From contig NZ_CP130821.1 in NCBI RefSeq assembly GCF_004151275.2, forward strand, positions 1,116,001 to 1,180,000: a stretch of 64,000 bases of DNA, written 5' to 3'. Position 1 is the first letter of the stretch. Each line of letters begins with the position of its first letter. A program made the translations under genes and the position numbers. Positions 16,812 to 24,972 of this stretch are shown one piece after another. The notes under the pieces are model-generated. The model had not been told where the DNA came from, made no database searches, and saw only the letters and a list, made by a program, of their open reading frames with translations. Source of the stretch: Flavobacterium dauae. Lineage in GTDB: Bacteria; Bacteroidota; Bacteroidia; Flavobacteriales; Flavobacteriaceae.

Positions 16812-17609
16812 TTATAAAATATTCAAATAAACTTTATATCCTTCGTAACTTCTAACGTTAAAAACGGTTCCATTTTCAAACAATAAATACTGACCTTTAA
16901 TGCCGACAAGCTTCCCCGAAAAAGTCGGATTTTTTTCTAAATTCAAACTGTTTAAAGTGGTTGGATATTTTTCAACAGGATAATTTAATTGAAAAATTTC
17001 GTGGTTTGTTTGTTGATAAAAAGGAATAATTTCATCAGGTAAAAGGGGTTCAATTTCTTTAACGGCTGTGTTTAGATCCACATCTAAAATTTGATTTTGT
17101 AACATTTTGCGCCAATTGGTTTTATCGGTATAATGATTTTTTAAGGCAACTTCGGTAATTCCCGCCAAATAACGGTTGGGAACTTCACTTACTGCAATAG
17201 CGAACGATGCTCCTTGATCAATCCAACGGGTTGGCACCTGCGTTTTTCTGGTAACACCAATTTTTAAATCACTGGCAACCGCCAAATAAACAATATGTGG
17301 TTGTAGCTGAACTTTTTGTTCATAAACCAAATCGCGGTCGGCAATACCTAAATGTGCGGTGCTTAATTCAGGACGCATAATCCAGTCGCCCGCCGCCGGA
17401 CTTTTCATAAAACAATCATAACAAAAGCCTTGTCTAAAAATTTTCTTTTCTTTTTTACAGTTTAAACATTGATAGCCAATGTGTTGTATTTCTATATTTT
17501 TTTGGATAACTTGGTTTAAATGGATAAACGACTGCTCAAAAACCAAATAATATTGTATAGGATTTAACAATTCTGTGTGCATTTTATTTAAAACTCCTTC
17601 GTATTGCAT
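16812..17609 (-). CDS. DUF2797 protein
   Basis: 265 residues from MQYEGVLNKMHTELLNP; an in-frame ATG 60 bases upstream is less likely because it adds a low-complexity Phe/Lys/Asn tail that falls in the divergent spacer. Contains a four-cysteine site, CLNCKKEKKIFRQGFCYDC (near 48-66), probably zinc-binding, then HLGIADRD and YLAVASDLKIGVTRKTQVPTRWIDQGA, which resembles a GIY-YIG nuclease core as reported for DUF2797. Divergent from a GH3 gene, an arrangement common in this phylum. Function unknown. Confidence 0.85.
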   Translation of the reverse strand: MQYEGVLNKMHTELLNPIQYYLVFEQSFIHLNQVIQKNIEIQHIGYQCLNCKKEKKIFRQGFCYDCFMKSPAAGDWIMRPELSTAHLGIADRDLVYEQKVQLQPHIVYLAVASDLKIGVTRKTQVPTRWIDQGASFAIAVSEVPNRYLAGITEVALKNHYTDKTNWRKMLQNQILDVDLNTAVKEIEPLLPDEIIPFYQQTNHEIFQLNYPVEKYPTTLNSLNLEKNPTFSGKLVGIKGQYLLFENGTVFNVRSYEGYKVYLNIL

Positions 17610-17688
17610 CAGATTTTTTTTATTTTTGAATGAATTGTAAAAATACAAAGTAAAAAGGACACTTTGCATTATAGCACACTTAAAAAAA

Positions 17689-19203
17689 ATGGCTTTATCA
17701 ATTATTAACTCTATTGTTTCGTGGATTCTAAAGAAGAGAATTCATCAGATAGAATTGTTTATTAAATACCCAAACGAGGTACAGAATGAATTGCTGTTAA
17801 ATTTAATTCAACGGGCAAAGTTTACCGAAATAGGGAAGAAGTACAATTTTTCTTCTATCCTCACTTATCAGCAGTTTGCCGATCGGGTACCGGTCTCTGT
17901 TTACGAAGATATTGAACCGTTGATTGAACGTACAAGAAAAGGAGAAAATAATATTTTTTGGGCAGAACCAATAAAATATTTTGCAAAATCAAGCGGAACT
18001 ACCAATGCCAAAAGTAAATTTATTCCGGTAAGCAATGATGCTTTAGAAAACTGTCATTACAAAGCGGGTAAAGATATGTTGTGTTTGTATTTAAACAACA
18101 ATGAAGATTCGCAGCTTTTTACCGGAAAAAGCCTTCGGTTAGGCGGAAGCAAACAATTATACGAAGACAATAACACCATTTTTGGCGATTTGTCGGCTAT
18201 TTTAATTGATAATCTGCCTTTTTGGGCCGAAATGGGTTCTACACCAAGCAACAAGGTTTCGTTAATGAATGAATGGACAGAAAAAATGCAGGCAATTGTT
18301 AAGGAAACCAAAAACGAAAATGTAACCAGTTTGTTAGGCGTGCCCTCGTGGTTACTTGTTTTATTAAACAAGGTGTTACAAGATACTTCAAACACTAATT
18401 TATTAGAACTTTGGCCTAATGCCGAAGTTTATTTTCACGGCGGAATAAGCTTTGAACCTTATCGCGATCAGTATAAAAAGTTGTTCCCAAAAGATAACTT
18501 CCGTTTTTACGAAAATTACAATGCTTCCGAAGGTTTTTTTGCCATTCAGGATCGCAATAATGCCGATGATATGTTGCTGATGTTAGATTATGGCATTTTT
18601 TATGAATTTATTCCTATGGATACTTTTGGAACATCTAACCAAAAAACAGTACCTTTAGCCAATGTTCAAATAAATAAAAGTTATGCCGTTGTTATTACCA
18701 CAAATGCAGGTTTATGGCGCTATTTAATTGGTGATACGGTTAGGTTTACATCGGTAAATCCGTATCGTATAAAAATTACAGGCAGAACAAAACATCACAT
18801 AAATGCTTTTGGCGAAGAGTTAATGATCGAAAATACCGATACCGCTCTTGCAAAAACAGCAAAAGAATTTAACGTGGCAATTGTTGAATATACCGCAGCA
18901 CCTGTTTTTATGAAAGGTTTAGAGAAAGGAGCACACGAATGGATGATTGAATTTAAAGAAAATCCAAAAGATTTAAAAGCCTTTGCCAAAAAATTAGATG
19001 AAAATATTCAGTCGTTAAACTCTGATTACGAAGCAAAAAGATACAATAGTATGACGTTGAATGAACTGGTTTTAAATGTTGCGAAACCAAACCTTTTTCA
19101 TTTATGGTTAGAGAAAAAGGATAAGTTGGGCGGACAAAATAAGATTCCTCGTTTATCAAACGACCGTTTTTATTTAGAACAATTAATAAATATGAATAAT
19201 TAA
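17689..19203 (+). CDS. GH3 family acyl-acid-amido synthetase-like protein
   Basis: 504 residues, of the ANL (adenylate-forming) superfamily. The ATP-site motif YFAKSSGTTNAKSKFIPVS lies near residue 95, with FYENYNASEGFFAIQD near 277 and GLWRYLIGDTVRFTSV near 342, all typical of GH3. Plant members conjugate auxin or jasmonate to amino acids; bacterial members are widespread in Bacteroidota and their substrates are unknown. Shares a 79-bp divergent spacer with the DUF2797 gene. Followed by the SecB-like gene. Confidence 0.9.
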   Translation: MALSIINSIVSWILKKRIHQIELFIKYPNEVQNELLLNLIQRAKFTEIGKKYNFSSILTYQQFADRVPVSVYEDIEPLIERTRKGENNIFWAEPIKYFAKSSGTTNAKSKFIPVSNDALENCHYKAGKDMLCLYLNNNEDSQLFTGKSLRLGGSKQLYEDNNTIFGDLSAILIDNLPFWAEMGSTPSNKVSLMNEWTEKMQAIVKETKNENVTSLLGVPSWLLVLLNKVLQDTSNTNLLELWPNAEVYFHGGISFEPYRDQYKKLFPKDNFRFYENYNASEGFFAIQDRNNADDMLLMLDYGIFYEFIPMDTFGTSNQKTVPLANVQINKSYAVVITTNAGLWRYLIGDTVRFTSVNPYRIKITGRTKHHINAFGEELMIENTDTALAKTAKEFNVAIVEYTAAPVFMKGLEKGAHEWMIEFKENPKDLKAFAKKLDENIQSLNSDYEAKRYNSMTLNELVLNVAKPNLFHLWLEKKDKLGGQNKIPRLSNDRFYLEQLINMNN

Positions 19204-19219
19204 ATAGTAAATAAATAAT

Positions 19220-19663
19220 ATGAATGATCAACCGGTAAATATTAATTTTAGATTAATTAATATTACAACAGAAGACTTTAAGTTGAATGAAGTAGAACAA
19301 GAAAACGGAACGTTAGATTTAAACTTCGATTTTCAGTTCGGAGTTAACAATGAAAAACGTTTTGTAAAAACTATTGCAAAATTTAAATTTTTATTAGACA
19401 AAGTAGATGTAATGGAAATTGCAGTATCTTGTGAATTTGAATTTGAACCAGATGGTTGGCAGTTCTTTATTAGAGGAGAGCAGTTATTGTTACCAAAAGG
19501 GTTGTTGCAAGAATTGGCAATGTTTACAATGAATACGACACGCGGCGTGTTACATAATAAAACAGAAGGTCATAAATTAAACAAAATGTTTATACCAATG
19601 ATTGGTGGTGAGTTTATTAAGCAAGATTTAGCTATTCCATTAAACCCAACAATGGTTAACTAA
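19220..19663 (+). CDS. SecB-like small protein, tentative
   Basis: 147 residues without signal or membrane segment. The outline of strands followed by two helices, with LPKGLLQELAMFTMNTTRGVLHNKTEGHKLNKMFIPMI at 91-128 (only its pattern is used here), resembles SecB-fold proteins, where a Thr-Arg-Gly helix precedes a short proline end. It is weaker than a family match. Lies 16 bases after GH3 and is probably co-transcribed. If not a SecB-type chaperone it is simply a conserved hypothetical. Confidence 0.6.
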   Translation: MNDQPVNINFRLINITTEDFKLNEVEQENGTLDLNFDFQFGVNNEKRFVKTIAKFKFLLDKVDVMEIAVSCEFEFEPDGWQFFIRGEQLLLPKGLLQELAMFTMNTTRGVLHNKTEGHKLNKMFIPMIGGEFIKQDLAIPLNPTMVN

Positions 19664-19677
19664 TAAATTGCAATTTA

Positions 19678-19741
19678 AAAGAACAGCTGTTTCACTTACT
19701 TTGTGAAACAGCTGTTCTTTATTTCACAAAGTAAGTGAAAT
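19678..19741. repeat. Nested inverted repeats with two alternative folds
   Basis: A first hairpin pairs 19678-19695 with 19703-19720 (18 bp, AAAGAACAGCTGTTTCAC). A second pairs 19721-19727 with 19735-19741. In addition 19690-19708 and 19722-19740 are perfect reverse complements over 19 bases, so the DNA can fold as two hairpins or as one 19-bp stem. It likely ends the SecB-like transcript but is far longer than other terminators in the window. Confidence 0.8.
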
Positions 19742-19742
19742 A

Positions 19743-19769
19743 AAAAAGTCCCGCAATGCGGGACTCATT
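19743..19769 (-). terminator. Terminator of the repeat lipoprotein gene
   Basis: AGTCCCGCA pairs with TGCGGGACT; on the minus strand it is followed by TTTTTTATTT. A GC-rich 9-bp stem. Confidence 0.85.
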
Positions 19770-19787
19770 TTTTCTAATCATTAAGAA

Positions 19788-20042
19788 TTAGTTAGCTGGA
19801 GTTGTAGCTTCAGTTGCAGTAGCTTCAACAGCTTCTGTAGCCTCAGTTGCAGTAGCTTCAACAGCTTCTGTAGCCTCAGTTGCAGTAGCTTCAACAGCTT
19901 CTGTAGCTTCAGTTGCAGTAGCTTCTACGTTTTCGATAGCTTCGTTTGCTGTTGCTTCAACTTCAGCTTCTTTGTTAGTATCTTTACAAGATACGAAAGC
20001 AACAGAAGCAACTAATACTAATGATAATGCTAATTTTTTCAT
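19788..20042 (-). CDS. Repeat-rich small lipoprotein (ATEATEAVEAT repeats)
   Basis: 84 residues. Signal MKKLALSLVLVASVAFVSC with lipobox Cys19, then a low-complexity helical tail built of Ala, Thr and Glu in an 11-residue period: three full copies of about EATATEATEAV and part of a fourth. The DNA copies are 33 bp long and nearly identical (see repeat entry). No enzyme fold is possible; the tail should form a negatively charged helix or rod at the cell surface or in the periplasm. Has its own terminator; the 117-bp gap upstream is T-rich and carries the promoter region without a clear -7 box. Confidence 0.85.
   Translation of the reverse strand: MKKLALSLVLVASVAFVSCKDTNKEAEVEATANEAIENVEATATEATEAVEATATEATEAVEATATEATEAVEATATEATTPAN
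19811..19926. repeat. 33-bp tandem repeat within the lipoprotein gene
   Basis: Copies begin at 19811, 19844, 19877 and 19910 (partial), each opening CAGTTGCAGTAGCTTC. The exact 33-bp period keeps the reading frame, so copy number can change without frameshift. Confidence 0.92.
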
Positions 20043-20159
20043 TTTTTTAATTATAAAAGTTAATTATTAATTCTTTACAAAGATAGAAATTTTTTAATAT
20101 GTGATATTTTTTTTTATATTTTTTTTTGCAAAATATTTTTTTGTGTAAAATATTGAAAA

Positions 20160-22322
20160 TTAACGTTTTGATTTCTTGTTTTCTTTTGGTTTTGCAATTT
20201 TTATTTCATCTATAAGGTGTTTGGCATCTGCATATTTATCAATAATGAATAAAATATAGCGTGCATCAACCATAATGTTTCTGCAAATTGCCGGATCGTA
20301 ATGAATATCGCTCATTGTTCCTTCCCATACACGGTCAAAATTTAAGCCAATTAAATTTCCATAAGCATCAATTGCAGGCGAACCTGAATTTCCGCCCGTA
20401 GTATGGTTTGTAGCAATAAAGTTTACTGGTAATTTTCCGTTTTTATCTGCATATTGACCAAAATCTTTTGCGTTGTAAAGATCAATTAATTTTTTAGGAA
20501 CATCAAATTCATAATCACCCGGAACATATTTTTCCATAACTCCATCTAAATAAGTAACGTGGCTGTAAGTAACGGCATCACTTGGCTGGTAGCCATTTAC
20601 TTTACCATAAGTTACGCGAAGTGTTGAATTGGCATCTGGAAAGATACGAGCGTCTGGAAAAAGTTCTAATTGGGCTTTCATATAAGTACGCTGTAAGGCA
20701 CCTAATTCTAAATCCATTTTATCATACGATGGAGCGATGTTTTTAAAATAGTTGTTTGATAATTCTTTTGCCAACGCATAACCAGGATCTTTGTGTAAAT
20801 TTTTAATAACATCAACAGCTTTTCCGTTTAATAATTTTTTTAATCCTTCGTAAGAAGTCAATGCCGATTTTGAATAAACAGTATTTGCTAAAGCTGAATA
20901 GTCTTTATTTTTGATGGCATCAGGCGTTAAATTTTGCGGTGCTTTTGTACCATATAAAGCTATAGTTGCTTCAAAAATACCTTGATCTACGTTTTTGTTG
21001 TAATCTTTATATAACGATTCTAAACCTTTAATTAAATTTTCTTTGCGGTCATTAAAACCTTGTTCACCCACTTTTTCGTAAGCATTTTCTAACTGAAACA
21101 AACGGAAACCAACCGACAGTAATTCATTGTTACGCAAAACAACTTCCATAAAATAATCACGGGAAACGGCATACGGCGTAATGTCTTTGTAAATTTTTTC
21201 GAACTGTGGTAGTAAATTGCCGTATTCGTTCATTTTATTTTCTTTTTTTGCACGCTTTAAAAATTCTTGCTCAAAAGATTTTTTTACTGCAACAGCATCC
21301 GATTTTTTTAATCCTTGGCTTTCACCAATCCATTTTTTCCAGTAGTTGGCAATGCGTGCATATTTAGAAGCATATTGAATTTTAATGGTTTGGTCCTGAC
21401 GCATAAATCCATCGGAAACCTTTAAGGCTTTGTCACGAATTTCGATTTTTGCAGGATTTAAATCATTAATAATTTGTTCTACAGCAAATGAAGGCAGGTA
21501 TTCTTGTGTACTGCCCGGATAGCCGTAAACCAATGTAAAATCGTCTTGTTCTACACCGTTAATAGAAATAGGGAAGTAGTGCTTTGGTGTGTAAGGAACA
21601 TTATCTTTTGAATATTTTGCAGGACGATTGTTTTTATCGGCATAAATTCTAAAAAGCGAAAAATCACCTGTGTGGCGTGGCCAAACCCAGTTATCGGTAT
21701 CCGAACCAAATTTTCCGATTGATGATGGCGGTGCACCTACCAAACGAACATCTTCAAAAGATTCTGTTACAAACAACATATATTGATTCCCTTCAAAAAA
21801 AGTACGAATCATTACATTTTGCCAGTCTTCACGTTTGTACGATTTCTGTAAATCGTTCATATTTTTTTCAATTAACGATTTTTTTTCGGTTTCGTTAGTC
21901 AATGTTTCCGTTCCCTTTAAAATATCTTTAGTAACATCGTGAATGCTTACAATAAAAGTAACTTCTAAATCGGGATTGGGCAATTCTTCTTCATACGATT
22001 TTGCCCAAAAACCATCTTGCAAATAATCGTGTTCAACGGTAGAATGCGATTGAATTTCGCCGTAACCACAGTGATGATTTGTTAAAAGTAAACCTTTAGC
22101 GGAAATTACTTCGGCGGTACAGCCACCGTTAAATTGCGGAACCGCATCTTTTAAACTTGAAGTATTTACATCGTAAATATCGGCAACCGACATTTTCATT
22201 CCCAAACTTTTCATTTCCTTTTCGTTCATTCCTTTTAATAAAGAAGGAACCCACATACCGCCTTGTTGTGCAAAAATGGGGAACGAAACAAATAATACTA
22301 ATGCTCGTAGTAATTTTTTCAT
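20160..22322 (-). CDS. S46 family dipeptidyl-peptidase (DPP7/DPP11 type)
   Basis: 720 residues with a signal peptide (MKKLLRALVLFVSFPIFAQQ). S46 peptidases are periplasmic chymotrypsin-fold enzymes that remove dipeptides from the N-terminus. Seen: FNGGCTAEVIS and LLLTNHHCGYGE with the catalytic His at 83/84, SDTDNWVWPRHTGDFSLFRIY with the Asp, and TGGNSGSP with Ser646. Residue Ser+18 is Arg664; the corresponding Arg in DPP11 gives specificity for Asp or Glu at P1, whereas DPP7 has Gly. So DPP11-type specificity is likely. Provides dipeptides for uptake. Normal length. Confidence 0.93.
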   Translation of the reverse strand: MKKLLRALVLFVSFPIFAQQGGMWVPSLLKGMNEKEMKSLGMKMSVADIYDVNTSSLKDAVPQFNGGCTAEVISAKGLLLTNHHCGYGEIQSHSTVEHDYLQDGFWAKSYEEELPNPDLEVTFIVSIHDVTKDILKGTETLTNETEKKSLIEKNMNDLQKSYKREDWQNVMIRTFFEGNQYMLFVTESFEDVRLVGAPPSSIGKFGSDTDNWVWPRHTGDFSLFRIYADKNNRPAKYSKDNVPYTPKHYFPISINGVEQDDFTLVYGYPGSTQEYLPSFAVEQIINDLNPAKIEIRDKALKVSDGFMRQDQTIKIQYASKYARIANYWKKWIGESQGLKKSDAVAVKKSFEQEFLKRAKKENKMNEYGNLLPQFEKIYKDITPYAVSRDYFMEVVLRNNELLSVGFRLFQLENAYEKVGEQGFNDRKENLIKGLESLYKDYNKNVDQGIFEATIALYGTKAPQNLTPDAIKNKDYSALANTVYSKSALTSYEGLKKLLNGKAVDVIKNLHKDPGYALAKELSNNYFKNIAPSYDKMDLELGALQRTYMKAQLELFPDARIFPDANSTLRVTYGKVNGYQPSDAVTYSHVTYLDGVMEKYVPGDYEFDVPKKLIDLYNAKDFGQYADKNGKLPVNFIATNHTTGGNSGSPAIDAYGNLIGLNFDRVWEGTMSDIHYDPAICRNIMVDARYILFIIDKYADAKHLIDEIKIAKPKENKKSKR

Positions 22323-22414
22323 TTTTAGATTGTTAAAATAGTGAAAAATTAAAGCGACTAAGATACAAATTTTAAACCGATTTTTTTAAGTTTACCGGTC
22401 AATTCAATGTATTT

Positions 22415-22801
22415 ATGAAGTTTTTAAGATTTAACCGCAAGTGCTTTTTTATTGCTTTAATTTTATTTGTAGCAGAGGCATTAATTGCCTTGTATGTGCA
22501 CGATGATTTTATTCGTCCGTTTGTGGGCGATGTTATTGTGGTTTGGTTTATTTATTATGCTATAAAAATGTTTGTGGATATTAAGTCTTTATACATTGCA
22601 ATTTTTACGTTATTGTTTGCTTTTGGGGTAGAAACAGCTCAATATTTTCAATTGATAAATATCCTGGGTTTACAAAATAAAAAATGGGCACGAATTGTTA
22701 TAGGAACATCGTTTTCGTGGTGGGATATGCTTTGTTATGTTGTAGGTTTTATAGTTTTATTTTTGTTGGATAAAGAATTAAGAAAACTTTTTAATGATTA
22801 A
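22415..22801 (+). CDS. DUF2809 membrane protein
   Basis: 128 residues, about four membrane segments, starting MKFLRFNRKCFFIALILFVAE with DDFIRPFVGDVIVVWFIYY and TSFSWWDMLCYVVGF, the DUF2809 blocks. Function unknown. Its last 11 bases overlap the 3' end of the convergent transporter gene, so no separate terminator can exist between them. Confidence 0.85.
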   Translation: MKFLRFNRKCFFIALILFVAEALIALYVHDDFIRPFVGDVIVVWFIYYAIKMFVDIKSLYIAIFTLLFAFGVETAQYFQLINILGLQNKKWARIVIGTSFSWWDMLCYVVGFIVLFLLDKELRKLFND

Positions 22802-24170
22802 TATGCTCTATTTTGCTTGGGTTGTGTTTGTGTTTAAAAAACAGTGCAAACAAAATAGCAATAACAAAGGCATAAGCTGCAAAAGTAAGCCAAATACCCA
22901 TCCAATTTTTTAATAAAACTTCGTTGCTTAACATTCCGTTTTCAGTAATATTCACTCTAAAAAAATCTTTTAAAATGTTTAAAAATGTAGGATTATCTGC
23001 TGTAGTATTTAATTCTGTAGCTAAATCTGTAGCCAATGTAAATGGTTTTGTAAAATATTTGTCAATCACCCATCCGGCAACATTGCTTCCTATCACTGCA
23101 CCAAAACCGTTGGTCATCATCATAAACAGTCCTTGAGCCGATGAACGGATTTTAGCATCTGTATTGGTTTCAATAAACAACGATCCTGAAATATTAAAGA
23201 AATCAAACGCCATTCCGTACACAATACACGAAAATAATATCATCCATAAACCTGTTGCAGGATCTCCGTAAGCAAATAACGCAAATCGTAAAACCCAAGC
23301 TAGCATTGATATCAACATTACTTTTTTAATTCCGTATCGTTTTAAAAAAAACGGGATTGCCAAAATAAACAATGTTTCGGATATTTGAGAAACCGACATA
23401 ATTATTGTTGATCTTTCTACAACTATTGAATTTAAAAATTCGGGGTAATGCTTAAATTCTGTCAAAAAAACATCGCCATACGCATTGGTTAACTGTAAAG
23501 CTCCACCCAAAAACATTGAAAATATAAAGAACAAAGCCATTTTATAGTTACCAAACAATTTAAAGGCATTTAAGCCTAACTGTTCTGTTAACGGCGCGTT
23601 TTTATCGATTAATCGTTGTGGCGGACATTGTGGCATAGTGAACGCATACAAACCCAACAATACTGCCGAAACGCCGGCAATATAAAACTGACCTTCGCTT
23701 GCTTTATTCCCTGTTAAATTTACCAACCACATAGCTGCAATAAATCCAATAGTTCCCCAAACACGTATAGGCGGAAAATCTTTAATAACATTGAACCCTT
23801 TATTTTTTAAAATGGTGTACGATATAGAATTGTTCAACGCAATTGTTGGCATATAAAAACACATTGCCAAAAGCATTACATAAAAAAACGACGACGGATT
23901 ATCTACCTGTGGTAAATAAAACAACACCAAACCGTACAAAATATGAAGCAAACCATACAAACGTTCGGCATTTATCCAACGATCGGCAATAATTCCGCTA
24001 AGTGTAGGTACAAAAATAGAGGCTATACCCATGGTTCCAAAAACGGCTCCAAATTGTGCTCCATCCCACTGTTTAGTGCCAAACCAATAATTACCAATTG
24101 TTATTAACCAGGCTCCCCAAACAAAAAACTGTAGGAAATTCATGGCTATTAGTTTTGATTTTATGCCCAT
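22791..24170 (-). CDS. MFS nucleoside permease-like transporter (NupG/XapB type)
   Basis: 459 residues and about 12 membrane segments. The start MGIKSKLIAMNFLQFFVWGAWLITIGNYW and the block FFNISGSLFIETNTDAKIRSSAQGLF (positions about 325-350) match the nucleoside:H+ symporter family of the major facilitator superfamily. It would import nucleosides across the inner membrane. A hydrophilic loop near residues 385-420 is longer than usual. Tail-to-tail overlap of 11 bases with the DUF2809 gene. Confidence 0.88.
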   Translation of the reverse strand: MGIKSKLIAMNFLQFFVWGAWLITIGNYWFGTKQWDGAQFGAVFGTMGIASIFVPTLSGIIADRWINAERLYGLLHILYGLVLFYLPQVDNPSSFFYVMLLAMCFYMPTIALNNSISYTILKNKGFNVIKDFPPIRVWGTIGFIAAMWLVNLTGNKASEGQFYIAGVSAVLLGLYAFTMPQCPPQRLIDKNAPLTEQLGLNAFKLFGNYKMALFFIFSMFLGGALQLTNAYGDVFLTEFKHYPEFLNSIVVERSTIIMSVSQISETLFILAIPFFLKRYGIKKVMLISMLAWVLRFALFAYGDPATGLWMILFSCIVYGMAFDFFNISGSLFIETNTDAKIRSSAQGLFMMMTNGFGAVIGSNVAGWVIDKYFTKPFTLATDLATELNTTADNPTFLNILKDFFRVNITENGMLSNEVLLKNWMGIWLTFAAYAFVIAILFALFFKHKHNPSKIEHINH

Positions 24171-24230
24171 TTAGTATCGTTTTTGAATAAAAAGTATGTA
24201 AAAATATTAATTTTTAACGGTAAGAAAAAG

Positions 24231-24923
24231 CTAAACAATATTTATGGTTTTTTGTGCCAAATCTAAAATCATATTGAACTGTTCTTCTCTTGTAAGGTTT
24301 GAATTGTCAATTACCACTGCATTTTCTGCAACAATTAAAGGAGAATCTTTTCGGGTAGAATCAATTTTGTCGCGTTCTACAACATTTTTTAGTACTTCAT
24401 CAAACGATACGTTCATATTTTTCTCCTGCATTTCTAAAAATCTTCGTTGAGCTCTGATTTCAGCCGAAGCCGTCATAAAGATTTTTAATTCGGCATCAGG
24501 AAAAACAACCGTTCCAATATCTCTGCCATCCATCACCACACCTTTGTCAATACCGTATTTTTTTTGCTGTTGGACTAATTTTGTACGGATTTCTGAAACA
24601 GCGGCAATTTTACTTACAAAATTAGATACTTCAATGGATCTTATTTTATCATCTACATTTTCATCGTTCAGATAAATTTCGGCAAAACCCAAATCATCGT
24701 TAAATTTAAAAGACAAGTAAATTTGATTGAGGCTTTCAATCAGTTTATCGGTATAAAAATAAGTTTCCGAAATAAAATTTTGTTGTATGGCATATAAGGT
24801 TACGGCACGGTACATAGCACCTGTATCAACATAAATATAGTTTAGTGCTTTTGCCAGCTGTTTTGCCAGCGTGCTTTTTCCGGTTGATGAATGACCATCA
24901 ATAGCTATGGTTATTTTTTTCAA
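24231..24923 (-). CDS. cmk: Cytidylate kinase
   Basis: 230 residues. Phosphorylates CMP and dCMP with ATP. P-loop GHSSTGKSTLAKQLA near residue 10, YVDTGAMYRAVTLYA near 31, GRDIGTVVFPDAELKIFMTAS near 139 and the RRFLEMQ/RDKIDSTRKDSPL region near 162-195 complete the CMP kinase set. Neighbour of porQ, a pairing conserved in T9SS-bearing Bacteroidota. A full promoter for cmk lies in the 3' end of porQ, so it can be expressed alone. Confidence 0.97.
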   Translation of the reverse strand: MKKITIAIDGHSSTGKSTLAKQLAKALNYIYVDTGAMYRAVTLYAIQQNFISETYFYTDKLIESLNQIYLSFKFNDDLGFAEIYLNDENVDDKIRSIEVSNFVSKIAAVSEIRTKLVQQQKKYGIDKGVVMDGRDIGTVVFPDAELKIFMTASAEIRAQRRFLEMQEKNMNVSFDEVLKNVVERDKIDSTRKDSPLIVAENAVVIDNSNLTREEQFNMILDLAQKTINIV

Positions 24924-24941
24924 AGCAATTTATTTTATCTG

Positions 24942-24972
24942 CAAAAATATTACAGTTTAACCGATAAGCCAA
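24942..24972 (-). promoter_or_regulatory. cmk promoter inside the 3' end of porQ
   Basis: Minus strand TTG (24972-24970), 20 bases, TATTTTTG (24949-24942). The TTG and spacer lie in the last porQ codons and the stop. Same spacing as in the dapD promoter. Confidence 0.7.
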
